Below are positions 10,845 through 19,400 of a stretch of 64,000 nt of DNA, piece after piece; the stretch's first letter is position 1; the number at the start of each line of letters is the position of its first letter. The notes under the pieces are model-generated. The model searched no databases and was not told the DNA's origin. It saw only the letters and a program-made list of their open reading frames with translations. Location of the stretch: assembly GCF_007859765.1 (NCBI RefSeq), contig NZ_SIHJ01000001.1, positions 3,327,156-3,391,155 of the forward strand, in the 5' to 3' direction. Source of the DNA: Posidoniimonas corsicana (GTDB taxonomy: Bacteria > Planctomycetota > Planctomycetia > Pirellulales > Lacipirellulaceae). The position numbers were made by a program, and so were the translations under genes.

Positions 10845-11585
10845 CTACACGCCCGCCAGCACCCGTTGGGCGTCCGCGCTCAGGCCGCGGACTTGGTCCG
10901 GCGTCCTGGGCGGCTGCGGGACGTCTTCGGCCAAGCCGACCGCCGCAGCGATCGCGGCGAGGACCGGGTCGGTCTGGCGCGGAATCGCGATCCTGACGCC
11001 CGCACGCGTCCGCTTGAGGCGGGCGTCGCGAGCCTGGTCCGAATCGTGGCGGCGGTCCCGGCGAACGCTATCAAGCACGCGGAGCCGCTCCCGAGCTTGG
11101 CGTACCTTGCCGGCCAGCGGGAGGATTGCGTCCGAGTCGACGATCCGGGCCTGCAGCTGGCGCTCGGCTGCGTCTTCGCTGGTCTGAGCCGCGGGCATAA
11201 CGCTCGCATCAATCCCGATTGCCGCCAGCCGTTCACGTTCGGCCTTGATCGCTGCGTCACGTTCGGCCTCGCAACGCTCAACGTGCGCCGCGAATGCCGG
11301 GAGCATCTCGAGACGCAGGTCGGACGCCGCGATCTGCAGATCGCCTAGCTCGGCCAGCAGCTCTTGGCGCCGCCGGGCGAGCTTGCGGCCGTCGTCGATC
11401 AGATCGCCGAGTGTCGCGTCGCGGGCGTTCTCGAACAGCCCGCTAATCGAAGCCTGCAGCTCGCTGACCTCGGCTTCGGTCTCGAGGCCGCGGCGGTGTA
11501 GTTCGTCGACGCGCTTCGCCAGCACAGTCGGTAGCTTCACGTCGAACGGGTCGCATCGCAAACCCGCTTCTTTAGGCATCGTCAT
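10845..11585 (-). CDS. Hypothetical coiled-coil protein of the element
   Basis: A 246-aa charged protein with long predicted coiled coils (residues about 20-150), rich in Glu, Arg, Ala and Leu, and a looser C-terminal tail. AGAGGAA lies 5 bp upstream of the ATG at 11585. It follows the 91-aa gene on the same strand, 43 bp apart, so the two probably form one transcript. Coiled-coil proteins of this size occur in phages and satellites as scaffolding or DNA-associated proteins, but the sequence gives no specific match. Confidence 0.72.
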   Translation of the reverse strand: MTMPKEAGLRCDPFDVKLPTVLAKRVDELHRRGLETEAEVSELQASISGLFENARDATLGDLIDDGRKLARRRQELLAELGDLQIAASDLRLEMLPAFAAHVERCEAERDAAIKAERERLAAIGIDASVMPAAQTSEDAAERQLQARIVDSDAILPLAGKVRQARERLRVLDSVRRDRRHDSDQARDARLKRTRAGVRIAIPRQTDPVLAAIAAAVGLAEDVPQPPRTPDQVRGLSADAQRVLAGV

Positions 11586-11628
11586 CGGTTCCTCTTGTTG
11601 GATTGTTGACGGGGTCGGGATTTCCAGA

Positions 11629-11904
11629 TCAGCGTTTCACGCGGCGAGGCTTCGCCCGAAAGCCTCTCGCGAAGCGGACGCCGGGCGCGGGGCTCGACGT
11701 CGCCCGGCGATCAGTCCCCTTAGACGGGGCCGCGGGCCTAAGCGGGGCGATTGCCGCCGCGACTTCGTCGTCTTGGGCGTCGGCCGCGATGAAAGCTTGC
11801 ACCGCGGCCTGCACTGGGGCGGGCTGGGCGGCTAGTTGCTCCGGCGTCATCGGCCAGGTCGGTGTGGCGATCTCCCGGACACCGGGGACAAATTCAACGA
11901 TCAC
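11629..11904 (-). CDS. Hypothetical small protein of the element
   Basis: A 91-aa protein with a short acidic/hydrophobic start (MIVEFVPGVREI), an Ala/Pro/Gln-rich middle and a strongly basic tail (RFARGFRAKPRRVKR). The GTG start at 11904 has AGGAGA about 9 bp upstream. It heads a two-gene minus-strand unit with the coiled-coil protein, just downstream of the GTGTCCC box cluster, which could hold its promoter. No family was recognised. Confidence 0.65.
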   Translation of the reverse strand: MIVEFVPGVREIATPTWPMTPEQLAAQPAPVQAAVQAFIAADAQDDEVAAAIAPLRPAAPSKGTDRRATSSPAPGVRFARGFRAKPRRVKR

Positions 11905-12069
11905 TTGACTGGTCTCCTGAATTGGCGTTTCCGCGCAAGAGTAAAGAAAGTTGCAGTATCCGGCTGTTCCCTTTGGTCAGCCCGTTTCAGGTCGTGAAAA
12001 AGGACCCGCACCCGGGGGGTGTCCCAAACTTCGGCCAACAGAGGAGGGCAGCTGGGCCGTGACTTGCGG

Positions 12070-12095
12070 CCGTGTCCCCCCGCCGCGGGACACGG
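12070..12095. repeat. Perfect 9-bp inverted repeat containing GTGTCCC boxes
   Basis: CCGTGTCCC (12070-12078) pairs with GGGACACGG (12087-12095) across an 8-base loop. There is no T-run on either side, so a terminator is unlikely and a protein-binding or origin hairpin is more plausible. Confidence 0.7.
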
Positions 12096-12189
12096 CACCA
12101 CGGTTGGGGACGCTGGACCACTGCCGAGCTGAGCCAATAGTGGTACTTTTTTCTGGGTTTCGTCTCACACACGCCAGATTCCCTCTTCC

Positions 12190-12216
12190 GTGTCCCACGT
12201 GTCCCACGTGTCCCGT
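12190..12216 (+). repeat. Three tandem 9-bp repeats (iteron-like)
   Basis: GTGTCCCAC occurs at 12190-12198 and 12199-12207, followed by GTGTCCCGT at 12208-12216 with two end mismatches. The unit shares its core with the boxes at 12019, 12072 and 12087. Confidence 0.85.
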
Positions 12217-12260
12217 TGTTATTTGCTCACTCACTGAAAAGTTTCCCTATAAGGGACGGG

Positions 12261-13685
12261 TCACGCGGGCCACGCAATTGCTTCGAGCTTCTGCAGGTTG
12301 CGTTTGGTCATCCGCCAGTAGCGGCGCCGATCACTCGAACGGCTGCCAGGCCGCACCTTCGAGCATCCCGCTTCGCGGAGTACCTCGACGTACTCACTGC
12401 GCGTTGGGCGATCATTGTGGTACCGGAGTTCTTCGCCGATGAGGGACACGCTGATCAGCATGTCGCCGCTCTCATACCGGCTAACCCCATCCGGCACCGG
12501 CTCCTCGCCCTCAGAAAACACGCGGCTGTGGCTCGCCTGACGGCTGATTACGCTGAGCACCGCTTGCGCGATGATCGCCCGGCGAGATTCGCTGGGGTCG
12601 GCAGCCCGCCTCTCGGCGTTGGCTAGCAGATCGGGAAGGATGTCCTGCGGCCACGTCTTTACGAACGCGCGGGCGTCTTGGAAGAAATAACCGGCGTCCC
12701 CCAACGCATCGCGAGTCTTCGCCCCGGAGTAGAGCTGGTCGCTCTTGAGGTCGACGTGCCCCGGGGGCAGATCACGCATTGCCGGAAAATGCAACTCGTA
12801 GATGCACGGATCCCCCTGACGAATCACGATCTTGAAGCCATCGGCTTCCACGCACTGTCCAGCACGCCGTTTATTCTCACGCCCAACTATCGACCGGACC
12901 GTTCGCACAAGCTCGTCATCGTCAAGCGGCGGGTGGTTCTGCCGGTTCCATGCCCGCGCCTGGTCAACGAGGTAAGCGATCGCGTCGGGCGAACCTGGAT
13001 CGGCGAGCAGCCGAAGCCCCCTCCCAACGACCTTAGTTAGCGAGTCGTTCCGGGCCCCTTGGTCAACGCCGGCGAATATCTCCGCCCACTCGTCGGGCGA
13101 CTTCGCCGCGGGCCCTTCGTCGACGCCGCCCCCGCCGACGACCTGGTTCGAAATCCAAGCGAGGAACGAGTCGGGCAGCTCGGCCGGCTCGACGTCGTCG
13201 GGCGACAGGCCCGGAACCCACTGGTAGCCCCTCGACGGCGGCGCCAGACTGTGCGATCCCTTGCCGATCGCGCCGATCTTCAAGTCGATGTCGAAGCCGA
13301 CGTCGCGTAGGTTGATATTCGCCAGGCTCGGCAGCTCTTCTGAGAACCGGAAGAGCCTATGGGGCGTTTTCTTCGTGCCCGACAAGTAGGTCGGCGTTGC
13401 CGGCCACTCGCCGCCGAACGCCAGCCGGCAGAGCTTGTCGCCGTCTTCGGCGTTGTCGACGTCGATGTCGACGATCCCGCTCGCGGGGCCGAACACCAGC
13501 GAGACGCCGGCGCCGGGGAACTTCTCTTCGAACCACTCCGCTATCTGATCCGGGTCGCAGGTCGCCAGCTCTTGCCACCGCTTTAGCGGCGGGTGTTTCT
13601 TCTCAACGTCGCAGGGGATTACCCGCCAACCCCGCTCGGCGTAGTCGAGAGCGGCCTCGAGGTTTTCGCTTACTTGTGTTCTCAC
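12261..13685 (-). CDS. Bifunctional DNA primase/polymerase (prim-pol) of the element
   Basis: A 474-aa primase-polymerase. The N-terminal prim-pol domain (about 8-190) starts with the typical AALDYAERGWRVIPCD and holds the metal-binding acidic cluster D73xD75xD77 (GIVDIDVDN) and the KGSHSLAPPSRGYQW block. A PriCT-like helical domain follows (about 215-300, ARNDSLTKVVGRGLRLLA). The last 150 residues contain a likely winged helix. No Walker A helicase motif is present, so it would need another helicase. GTG at 13685 was chosen because it overlaps the upstream stop as GTGA. It probably primes replication of the excised element. Confidence 0.88.
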   Translation of the reverse strand: MRTQVSENLEAALDYAERGWRVIPCDVEKKHPPLKRWQELATCDPDQIAEWFEEKFPGAGVSLVFGPASGIVDIDVDNAEDGDKLCRLAFGGEWPATPTYLSGTKKTPHRLFRFSEELPSLANINLRDVGFDIDLKIGAIGKGSHSLAPPSRGYQWVPGLSPDDVEPAELPDSFLAWISNQVVGGGGVDEGPAAKSPDEWAEIFAGVDQGARNDSLTKVVGRGLRLLADPGSPDAIAYLVDQARAWNRQNHPPLDDDELVRTVRSIVGRENKRRAGQCVEADGFKIVIRQGDPCIYELHFPAMRDLPPGHVDLKSDQLYSGAKTRDALGDAGYFFQDARAFVKTWPQDILPDLLANAERRAADPSESRRAIIAQAVLSVISRQASHSRVFSEGEEPVPDGVSRYESGDMLISVSLIGEELRYHNDRPTRSEYVEVLREAGCSKVRPGSRSSDRRRYWRMTKRNLQKLEAIAWPA

Positions 13686-13975
13686 GCGCAACACTCCATC
13701 GCCAAAGCAGCGTTGACAATGCCGGCCCAAGGCTTGCCGGCCTGCGGCCGACGGAGGTAGGGCAAGATACTCAGGTGCTCCCGACAGGCCGCGGAAAAAT
13801 CCCGCCGGCATAGCAATGACGTGGCGGCCAGCTCGAGGGCCCATCGCCGGGGGCGACGCCCGCACTCCACGACCTCGATGAGATCGATGCGAAAACCTTC
13901 ACTGAAGGTCTCGCCGACTGGACGGATCGACTCGATTTCGACGCACGCGATCCGAAGCTTCTTGTTGGCTTGCAC
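13682..13975 (-). CDS. Hypothetical protein upstream of the primase
   Basis: A 97-aa protein, mixed alpha/beta with two cysteines at the extreme C-terminus (NAALAMECCA). I prefer the GTG at 13975, which has AGAGG 6 bp upstream; a TTG 30 bp further upstream is possible. Its stop overlaps the primase start (GTGA), so the two are translationally coupled and probably act together in element replication. No family was recognised. Confidence 0.68.
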   Translation of the reverse strand: MQANKKLRIACVEIESIRPVGETFSEGFRIDLIEVVECGRRPRRWALELAATSLLCRRDFSAACREHLSILPYLRRPQAGKPWAGIVNAALAMECCA

Positions 13976-14056
13976 GAAGCGCCTCTGGCGGTAGGGGAAC
14001 CCCAATCACGCGTCGCCAACAAACGCGCGAGCGGGTCGTGATCGTGTGTCGCGGGG

Positions 14057-14284
14057 CTACTCAACCACACGGAGGCCTTCGTCCTTGATGCGTTCCAGCT
14101 CACTCGCGCGGATTCGAATCGAGCCGCCAACCCTGGCGTGCCGGATCCGCCCCTCGGCGACATGGCGGCGGATTGTCCGCTCCGAGAGCCCGAGCTCGCG
14201 GCAGGCGGCGTTGATCCCGACGACCGGGTCGACCGGCTGGTCGCAGCGGGTGACTTCTTTCGTCTTGATCGCAAGCTGTCGCAT
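14057..14284 (-). CDS. Excisionase-family helix-turn-helix protein
   Basis: A 75-aa protein with a MerR/AlpA-type winged HTH (GINAACRELGLSERTIRRHVAEGRIRHARVGGSIRIRASELERI), the pattern of excisionase-family adaptors that bind DNA near att sites or switch on satellite genes. The ATG has a perfect GGAGGT 6-7 bp upstream. It is the most distal minus-strand gene and heads the primase operon, so it is a candidate excisionase or activator of the element. Confidence 0.85.
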   Translation of the reverse strand: MRQLAIKTKEVTRCDQPVDPVVGINAACRELGLSERTIRRHVAEGRIRHARVGGSIRIRASELERIKDEGLRVVE

Positions 14285-14412
14285 TCTGCACCTCCGAGGA
14301 CTTGGTTGAAGTTGTCTGCGGACGGCATGTTGTCGCCGTTATGGGCAAATCTTACCCGGCCAACAAACCTCGTGCCAGAAAAGCGGCGGCGCGAAGTCAC
14401 ATACCATAGTTT

Positions 14413-14439
14413 CTTATAAAAATATACCCACATCTCCAA
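14413..14439 (-). promoter_or_regulatory. Candidate promoter of the excisionase/primase operon
   Basis: On the minus strand, TTGGAG (14439-14434) is followed after 15 bases by TATAAG (14418-14413) in a strongly A/T-rich context. It lies about 130 bp upstream of the excisionase-like gene. The spacing is short of the usual 17, so this is only a candidate. Confidence 0.35.
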
Positions 14440-14797
14440 TAAGCTGTAATGTGTTGTGGCATAGTGGTTTGGGTCGTGTATCTTACGCCGTTCTTGAGGT
14501 GTTTTTTCTTTCGATTTTTTCCAGATTGTTGCCGAATGCCGCCGCCTGCTGCGCGAGTGGCGGTACATCGTCTCGTGAATGCTGCGGGGGAGAGGCCATC
14601 GGCAGGGCTCCCATGCAGGGCCGTCTGCCCGCGCCGCTGCCCACGGGAATAAACTGCGGGGCAGCCGCTACGGGGATCAGTCGGTCTCGCCGGCTGGGCT
14701 AGCGGCGGGCGTGGGTCGCAAACGTGAGGCGCCCCCATTTTTGCCCCCTGCCGGCCGCCGGGCTGACGAATCCCCGACGAAAGCTGCAGGGGTAAGC

Positions 14798-14814
14798 ATC
14801 CCTCCCCGACCGCT
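14798..14814 (+). repeat. Right attachment core (att)
   Basis: An exact copy of the 17 bases at the tRNA-Ser 3' end (5940-5956). No tRNA sequence precedes it, as expected for the distal att of an inserted element. Confidence 0.9.
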
Positions 14815-14820
14815 GCACTA

Positions 14821-14850
14821 CTCTCTGGTCTAGGGCTCTCTGGTCTAGGG
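14821..14850 (+). repeat. 15-bp tandem duplication beside the right att site
   Basis: CTCTCTGGTCTAGGG occurs twice in tandem (14821-14835 and 14836-14850), followed by a degenerate partial third copy. It begins 7 bp outside the att core. Confidence 0.85.
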
Positions 14851-15027
14851 CGGGGTCTCTGGCCTTGGGCCGCCAATTCTCGGTTGTTGCCGCCCCTTTC
14901 CCGCCTGTTCGGGTTAGACAATCTGTAACGATTGCGCCCGAGTCTGCCGATAACCCTCACTATGCGGGGCTGCCCGCAGGCGCCTAGGGGGGCGCTCTCT
15001 ACACGCTGTCTTGCGAGAGTAGGCGCG

Positions 15028-16437
15028 ATGTCTAGGTCTGCAGTTACTATCGTTGCGCTGCTAGCGTTCTGCGCAGCAGGTCCGTCCAGCAGCCATGCCC
15101 AACAGCGGGGCGTTGTCGCCGGTAGCAGCGGCGTCTGGATCAACGGGCAGTACTTCGGGCACAACCCGGGCGGTGGTCGCTTTGGCGAATCCGAGGAGAG
15201 TCACGAGCCCACCAGCGGCGACTCCGGTTGTAGAAACGATCTAGCAGAGTCGGAGACCGAGCTGGTCTCGTACAACGAGCACCTCGTCGCCGGCTGCTGT
15301 GATGACCCGGCTTGCGGCTGCGAGCTTGACCTCGGATGCGGCGACACGATCGGATGCGGTGACTGCGTTCGCCCACGGAAGTGGCCGCGTGTTTACGGCG
15401 CTGTGGAGTACGTCTACGGCTGGGCCAAGGGCTCAGATTCCCCGGCACTGGTAACCACCAGCGACAACGGGACCGCGCAGGACGACGCCGGCGTGCTGGG
15501 GCTGGCGTCGACGACCACTCTGTTGGGGGGCGACTCGCTAAACAACGGCGGCCAATCAGGAGGTCGGTTGACTCTGGGCACGGCGGCCGGATCTTATCGA
15601 AACCGACGCGTCGAGTTCATCTACTCCTTTTTAGAAGACGCTGACGAGGCATTCGCCACATCGAGCGATGAGTTTCCGATCCTCGCCCGTCCTTTCTTCA
15701 ACTCCCAATCAGGTCAGCAGGACGCGCTGCTTATCGGGTTCGGCGGACTGGTGTCGGGCGGTCTGAGCGTCGACGCAAGCAGCGAGTTCCGCTCGTACGA
15801 GCTGCAGATGCGGCAGGACGCCTGCTGCTACCGCGGCGCCAATATGGAGCTGACGGTCGGCTACCGGGCGGCGGAGCTGGACGACGGTATCGCGATCCGT
15901 CAGACGTCCCTCGCCCTGTCCGGCCCGACGGCCGGCGCGACAACCAATCTGGAAGACCTGTTCTCGACTAGCAACACCTTCCACGGTGGTCAGGTGGGCT
16001 TCACCTGCCAGCTTGTGCAGGGACGCCGGTGGAGCTACGACTGCACCGTGAAGACCGCGCTTGGCGCCACCCGGCAGAAGGCCCGCATCGCCGGCAGCAC
16101 AACCGTCACCACGGGCGGCGGATCGAGCACATCCGACGCAGGCCTGCTGGTTCAGGGGTCTAATGCTGGCGAGTACTCGCGGAGCGAGTTCAGCGCGGTT
16201 TCAGAGGTGGGGCTGACGCTTCGCTACCGGCTGAAGAAGTCGACGTCGCTCTCAGTGGGCTACAACATTGTCTTCTGGAGCGACGTGCTGCGGGCGGCCG
16301 AGCAGATCGACGCCGCGGTAAACCCGACACAGATCCCTCCCGGTACGCTCACCGGCGACCCGCGGCCGGCGTTCGGTTTCGCCTCGACCAGCTACTGGGC
16401 GCAGGGATTTCGGGCGGGCCTGGAGTCTCGCTTTTAG
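15028..16437 (+). CDS. BBP7-type outer-membrane beta-barrel protein
   Basis: A 469-aa secreted protein with a signal peptide at residues 1-25 (AVTIVALLAFCAAG then SHAQ). A short Cys-rich segment follows (residues about 90-115, CCDDPACGC and CGDTIGCGDC), then a barrel with alternating strands opening with RVYGAVEYVYGWAKG and ending with an aromatic C-terminus (WAQGFRAGLESRF), typical of outer-membrane barrels. It matches the planctomycete BBP7 family in outline. The ATG at 15028 directly precedes the signal peptide; the upstream frame lacks coding character. Its stop overlaps the convergent giant gene by 4 bp. Confidence 0.82.
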   Translation: MSRSAVTIVALLAFCAAGPSSSHAQQRGVVAGSSGVWINGQYFGHNPGGGRFGESEESHEPTSGDSGCRNDLAESETELVSYNEHLVAGCCDDPACGCELDLGCGDTIGCGDCVRPRKWPRVYGAVEYVYGWAKGSDSPALVTTSDNGTAQDDAGVLGLASTTTLLGGDSLNNGGQSGGRLTLGTAAGSYRNRRVEFIYSFLEDADEAFATSSDEFPILARPFFNSQSGQQDALLIGFGGLVSGGLSVDASSEFRSYELQMRQDACCYRGANMELTVGYRAAELDDGIAIRQTSLALSGPTAGATTNLEDLFSTSNTFHGGQVGFTCQLVQGRRWSYDCTVKTALGATRQKARIAGSTTVTTGGGSSTSDAGLLVQGSNAGEYSRSEFSAVSEVGLTLRYRLKKSTSLSVGYNIVFWSDVLRAAEQIDAAVNPTQIPPGTLTGDPRPAFGFASTSYWAQGFRAGLESRF

Positions 16438-19400
16438 ATCGCGGCGGCAACGCCCTCGCTGGACTGCTCGAACGCAGCGTCGAATGACTCGGCGTCAGCG
16501 GGCCCATCGATCTCTGGCATTGGTAGGTCGACGAGCGTCTCGTCGTGGTTGGCGCCCGATGCCAGCATGGCGAATGCGACCGCCTGAGGCGAGAGGACGC
16601 TGACCTCGAACGACATGGCTGTGTCTTCGCCGCGGACGCGAACGCTGAACACGTCGTCGCCAACGTATCCGTTTGCCGGCAGGTACACCAAGCCGACTCC
16701 GGGTTGGGTTCTAACCACGCCGTGCGATGGCTCGGTAACGACCTCCAGTTCGACTACCTCTTCGCCATCGACCTGAGGCGCCGCAATCGTCACTGGAATG
16801 TCCATGACGGTTTCAACCTGTTGGGGCGTGACGGCGACTACGTTGGCCTGCCGGGCTGCGCTGGACGTGGCAGGCTGTAAGGTGGACGCCGCAGCCACGG
16901 AGCCGCCATCCGCCGGCGTGCTGATTGGCTGGGCGTTGGCGCTAGGCGGTCCGCTATCGACCGGCGCCGTGCTCAACGCCTGGGCCTGCTGCGAGCTGCC
17001 TGTCGCTTGCCCTGCGGCCTCAACGATGTCGCCCAGCAGCGACTGCGGATCGGTCGACGATGCGAACATCCACACAATGGAGTAGTACTGCGGGAGGAGC
17101 GCAAGCTCGCCAAAGTTGTTCTCCTCGTGGGTCATGCCGCCCGAGAGGACAATGTTGCTGATCACGTCGTCGCTGATCGAAGCGCCGGAGACGCTGGTCT
17201 CTTCGTCGCCGTCGGCCAGGGCGGCTGGCTGCGTCTCCGTCAGCTCGTACGTGCCGGCAGGGAGGTCCTCGAACGTGTAGCTGCCGTCGTCGCCGGTGAG
17301 AACCGACATATTCACGGCGCTGGCGCTGCTCGAGTTTGGTGTGCCGGTGAGCGTGATGCGCACGCCGGGCGCCCCCGCCTCACCGGCGTCCCGCTCGCCG
17401 TTGCCGTTAGCATCGATGTAGACAAAGCCGCTGAGTGTGTTGTTGGCCGCCTCTTCAACGGTGACCGTGACCGTGGCGGTGCTGGTGAGGCCGTCCGTGT
17501 CGGTGATTGTGTAGGTGAACGTGTCGTCGCCGATATAGCCGTCGGGAGCGGCGTACGTGATCGCACCGTTGCTTAACGTGACGGTCCCGCCCTGCGTCCC
17601 CTGCGTGACCGCCGTGACGGTCAGCGTCTGCTGCCCGTCGGGATCCGAGTCGTCGTTCGCCAGGACGTCCAGCGGCTGGGGGCTGCTGTCATTAGGGGCG
17701 GTGAACGCGTCGTCCGCCGCGTTGGGGGCGTCCGCGACCGCGGCCACGGTGATCGTGACCGTCACCTCCGTTGATTCAAGGTCGCCATCGCTGGCGGCGT
17801 AGGTGAAGGAGTCGGTCCCAAAGAAATCGGCGTCCGGCGTGTAAGTAAACGACCCGTCGTCCATCAGGGTCAGCGTGCCGTTGGCGGCGTCGGTCTTCAG
17901 CACCGCGGTGAGGGAGCCGCTTTCGACGTCCGAGTCATTCACGAGCACCCCGGTGGCCGCGTCGACGGTCAGCGTCGAGTCCTCGTCGACCGAGTACGCC
18001 TCGGAGGTCGCCGAGGGGGCGTCGTTGACCGGGTTGACCGTGAGCGTGACCGTCACCGGGCCGGACGTGGCCGTCGCATCGCTTGCCCGGTAGGTGAACG
18101 AGTCGGATCCGGAGAAGTCCCCGTCAGGGGTGTAGGTGAACGAGCCGTCCTCCATCAAGCTTAGCGTCCCGTGTGTGGGGCCGTCCACCAGCTCGACGGT
18201 GATCGCGTCGCCCTCTGGGTCGGTGTCGTTCGCCAGCACGCCCGCGGCCGCGTCGACGGTCAAGACGCCGTCTTCATCGACGTCGTACGCGTCCTCCATG
18301 GTCACCGGGACGTCCTGCACGCCATTCACGACGATCGTCACTCGGGCGACATTAGTCTGCTCGTCCCCGGCCGATCCAACGTAGGTGAAGGAGTCCTCGC
18401 CGAAGAAGTCGGGGTCGGGCGTGTAGGTGAACGAACCGTCGGAGTTGAAATCGAGCTGGCCGTGCAGCGGACCTTCGACCACGGTCGCGGAAGTCACATT
18501 GGAGTCGCCGTCACCGTCATTGGCTAGCACACCCAGTTCCGCCGCGACCTGCAGCACGGCGTCCTCGTCCACTTCATACTCATCCGGGAACGCCGGAGCT
18601 GGCGCCAACACCGTGAGCGCTACCGCCTGCGAGACGGTGTTGCCGGCGCCGTCGGTCAGGAGGATCGTGAACGGGTGCTCGCCGGTGTCGTCGGCGTCGG
18701 CGGCCCAGGTGATGACGCCGGTTGCCGCATCGATTGTCATCCCGTCCGGCGCGCCGTCCAGCGAGTAGACGACGCTCGGCTGCCCCTCGTCGGGGCTCTG
18801 CACGTCGAAGGTGAACGCCTCGCCGTCGAGCTCTACGGTCTCGGGCGGGGCCGAAGAAATGGCCGCGGGCGGCGTCGCGTCGACGGTGATCGAGAGCACG
18901 TCGGTTGGGTCGCTCTCAACGCCGCCTAGCGTCTGGGTCGCGGTGATCATGTGCTCGCCATCGCCGAGCGCTGCGGCGCCGTTGGTCGTCACGATGACGG
19001 TATCGCTCGTCGCCACCCGCACGCCGATGAGCGTATCGCCCGCGTAGACCCGAACCTCCGCGCCCACCGTTGCGTTGGTGACCGCGAACTGGAGCACATT
19101 GGCGGCGGACGAGTTGTTGCGGGAGGTCAGGTCGTCGTCGTCGGCCGAACCGGTGTCCGCCGAAGCGATCAGATCGATCGTCCCTAGCACGCTAAGCTGG
19201 ACCCCGACAAAGTCGAGCCCAGAAACGGTCTCGCCAATCCGGACCGCCACGTCGTGGCTGCCGTTGCCTGACACGAACCCGGACGACGACAGGTCCGCCC
19301 GAAGAAGATGATCGCCCGCAGAAGCCTGCAGGCGGTAGCGGCCGTCGGCGTCGGTGAACGCCGCGGCCTCGTCGGCGTCCCGGACGCCGTTGTCGTTGCC

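Larger units (their letters stand above)
11905..12260. other. Intergenic region with clustered GTGTCCC boxes; candidate origin or operator
   Basis: This 356-bp gap lies between the primase stop and the start of the 91-aa gene. It holds at least six GTGTCCC boxes in both orientations (12019, 12072, reverse 12087, 12190, 12199, 12208). Two form the arms of a perfect 9-bp hairpin, three are in tandem, and a more A/T-rich stretch follows. It contains no convincing gene. A replication origin recognised by the element's own proteins, or an operator, are both possible. Confidence 0.55.
5940..14814. mobile_element. tRNA-Ser-integrated element (about 8.9 kb; satellite/genomic-island type)
   Basis: The element is bounded by a perfect 17-bp direct repeat (5940-5956 and 14798-14814), whose left copy is the tRNA-Ser 3' end. 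Inside, the minus strand carries a tyrosine integrase next to the tRNA, small genes, a prim-pol primase and an excisionase-like HTH gene at the far end. Two genes on the plus strand (a DUF6602-type protein and a pentapeptide-repeat membrane protein) form a cargo block that is visibly more A/T-rich. No capsid, terminase, portal, tail, relaxase or conjugation gene is present. Integrase, replication and Xis modules without structural genes fit a phage satellite or a mobilisable island rather than a full prophage. Confidence 0.9.
14285..15027. other. Gene-free stretch: element upstream region, right att site and barrel-gene leader
   Basis: No convincing gene was found. The first part (about 14400-14530) is the most A/T-rich stretch in the window and probably contains the promoter for the minus-strand excisionase/primase operon. 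The right att repeat is at 14798-14814. A 15-bp tandem duplication follows at 14821-14850. The rest is the leader of the outer-membrane barrel gene. Confidence 0.6.

Noticed and set aside
12190-12216. Possible CRISPR array
   Set aside because: The repeats are only 9 bp and directly abutting with no spacers, and no cas genes are present.
12261-13865. A longer version of the primase starting 180 bp upstream
   Set aside because: The extension overlaps the small upstream gene and is not prim-pol-like; the GTGA-coupled start at 13685 fits better.
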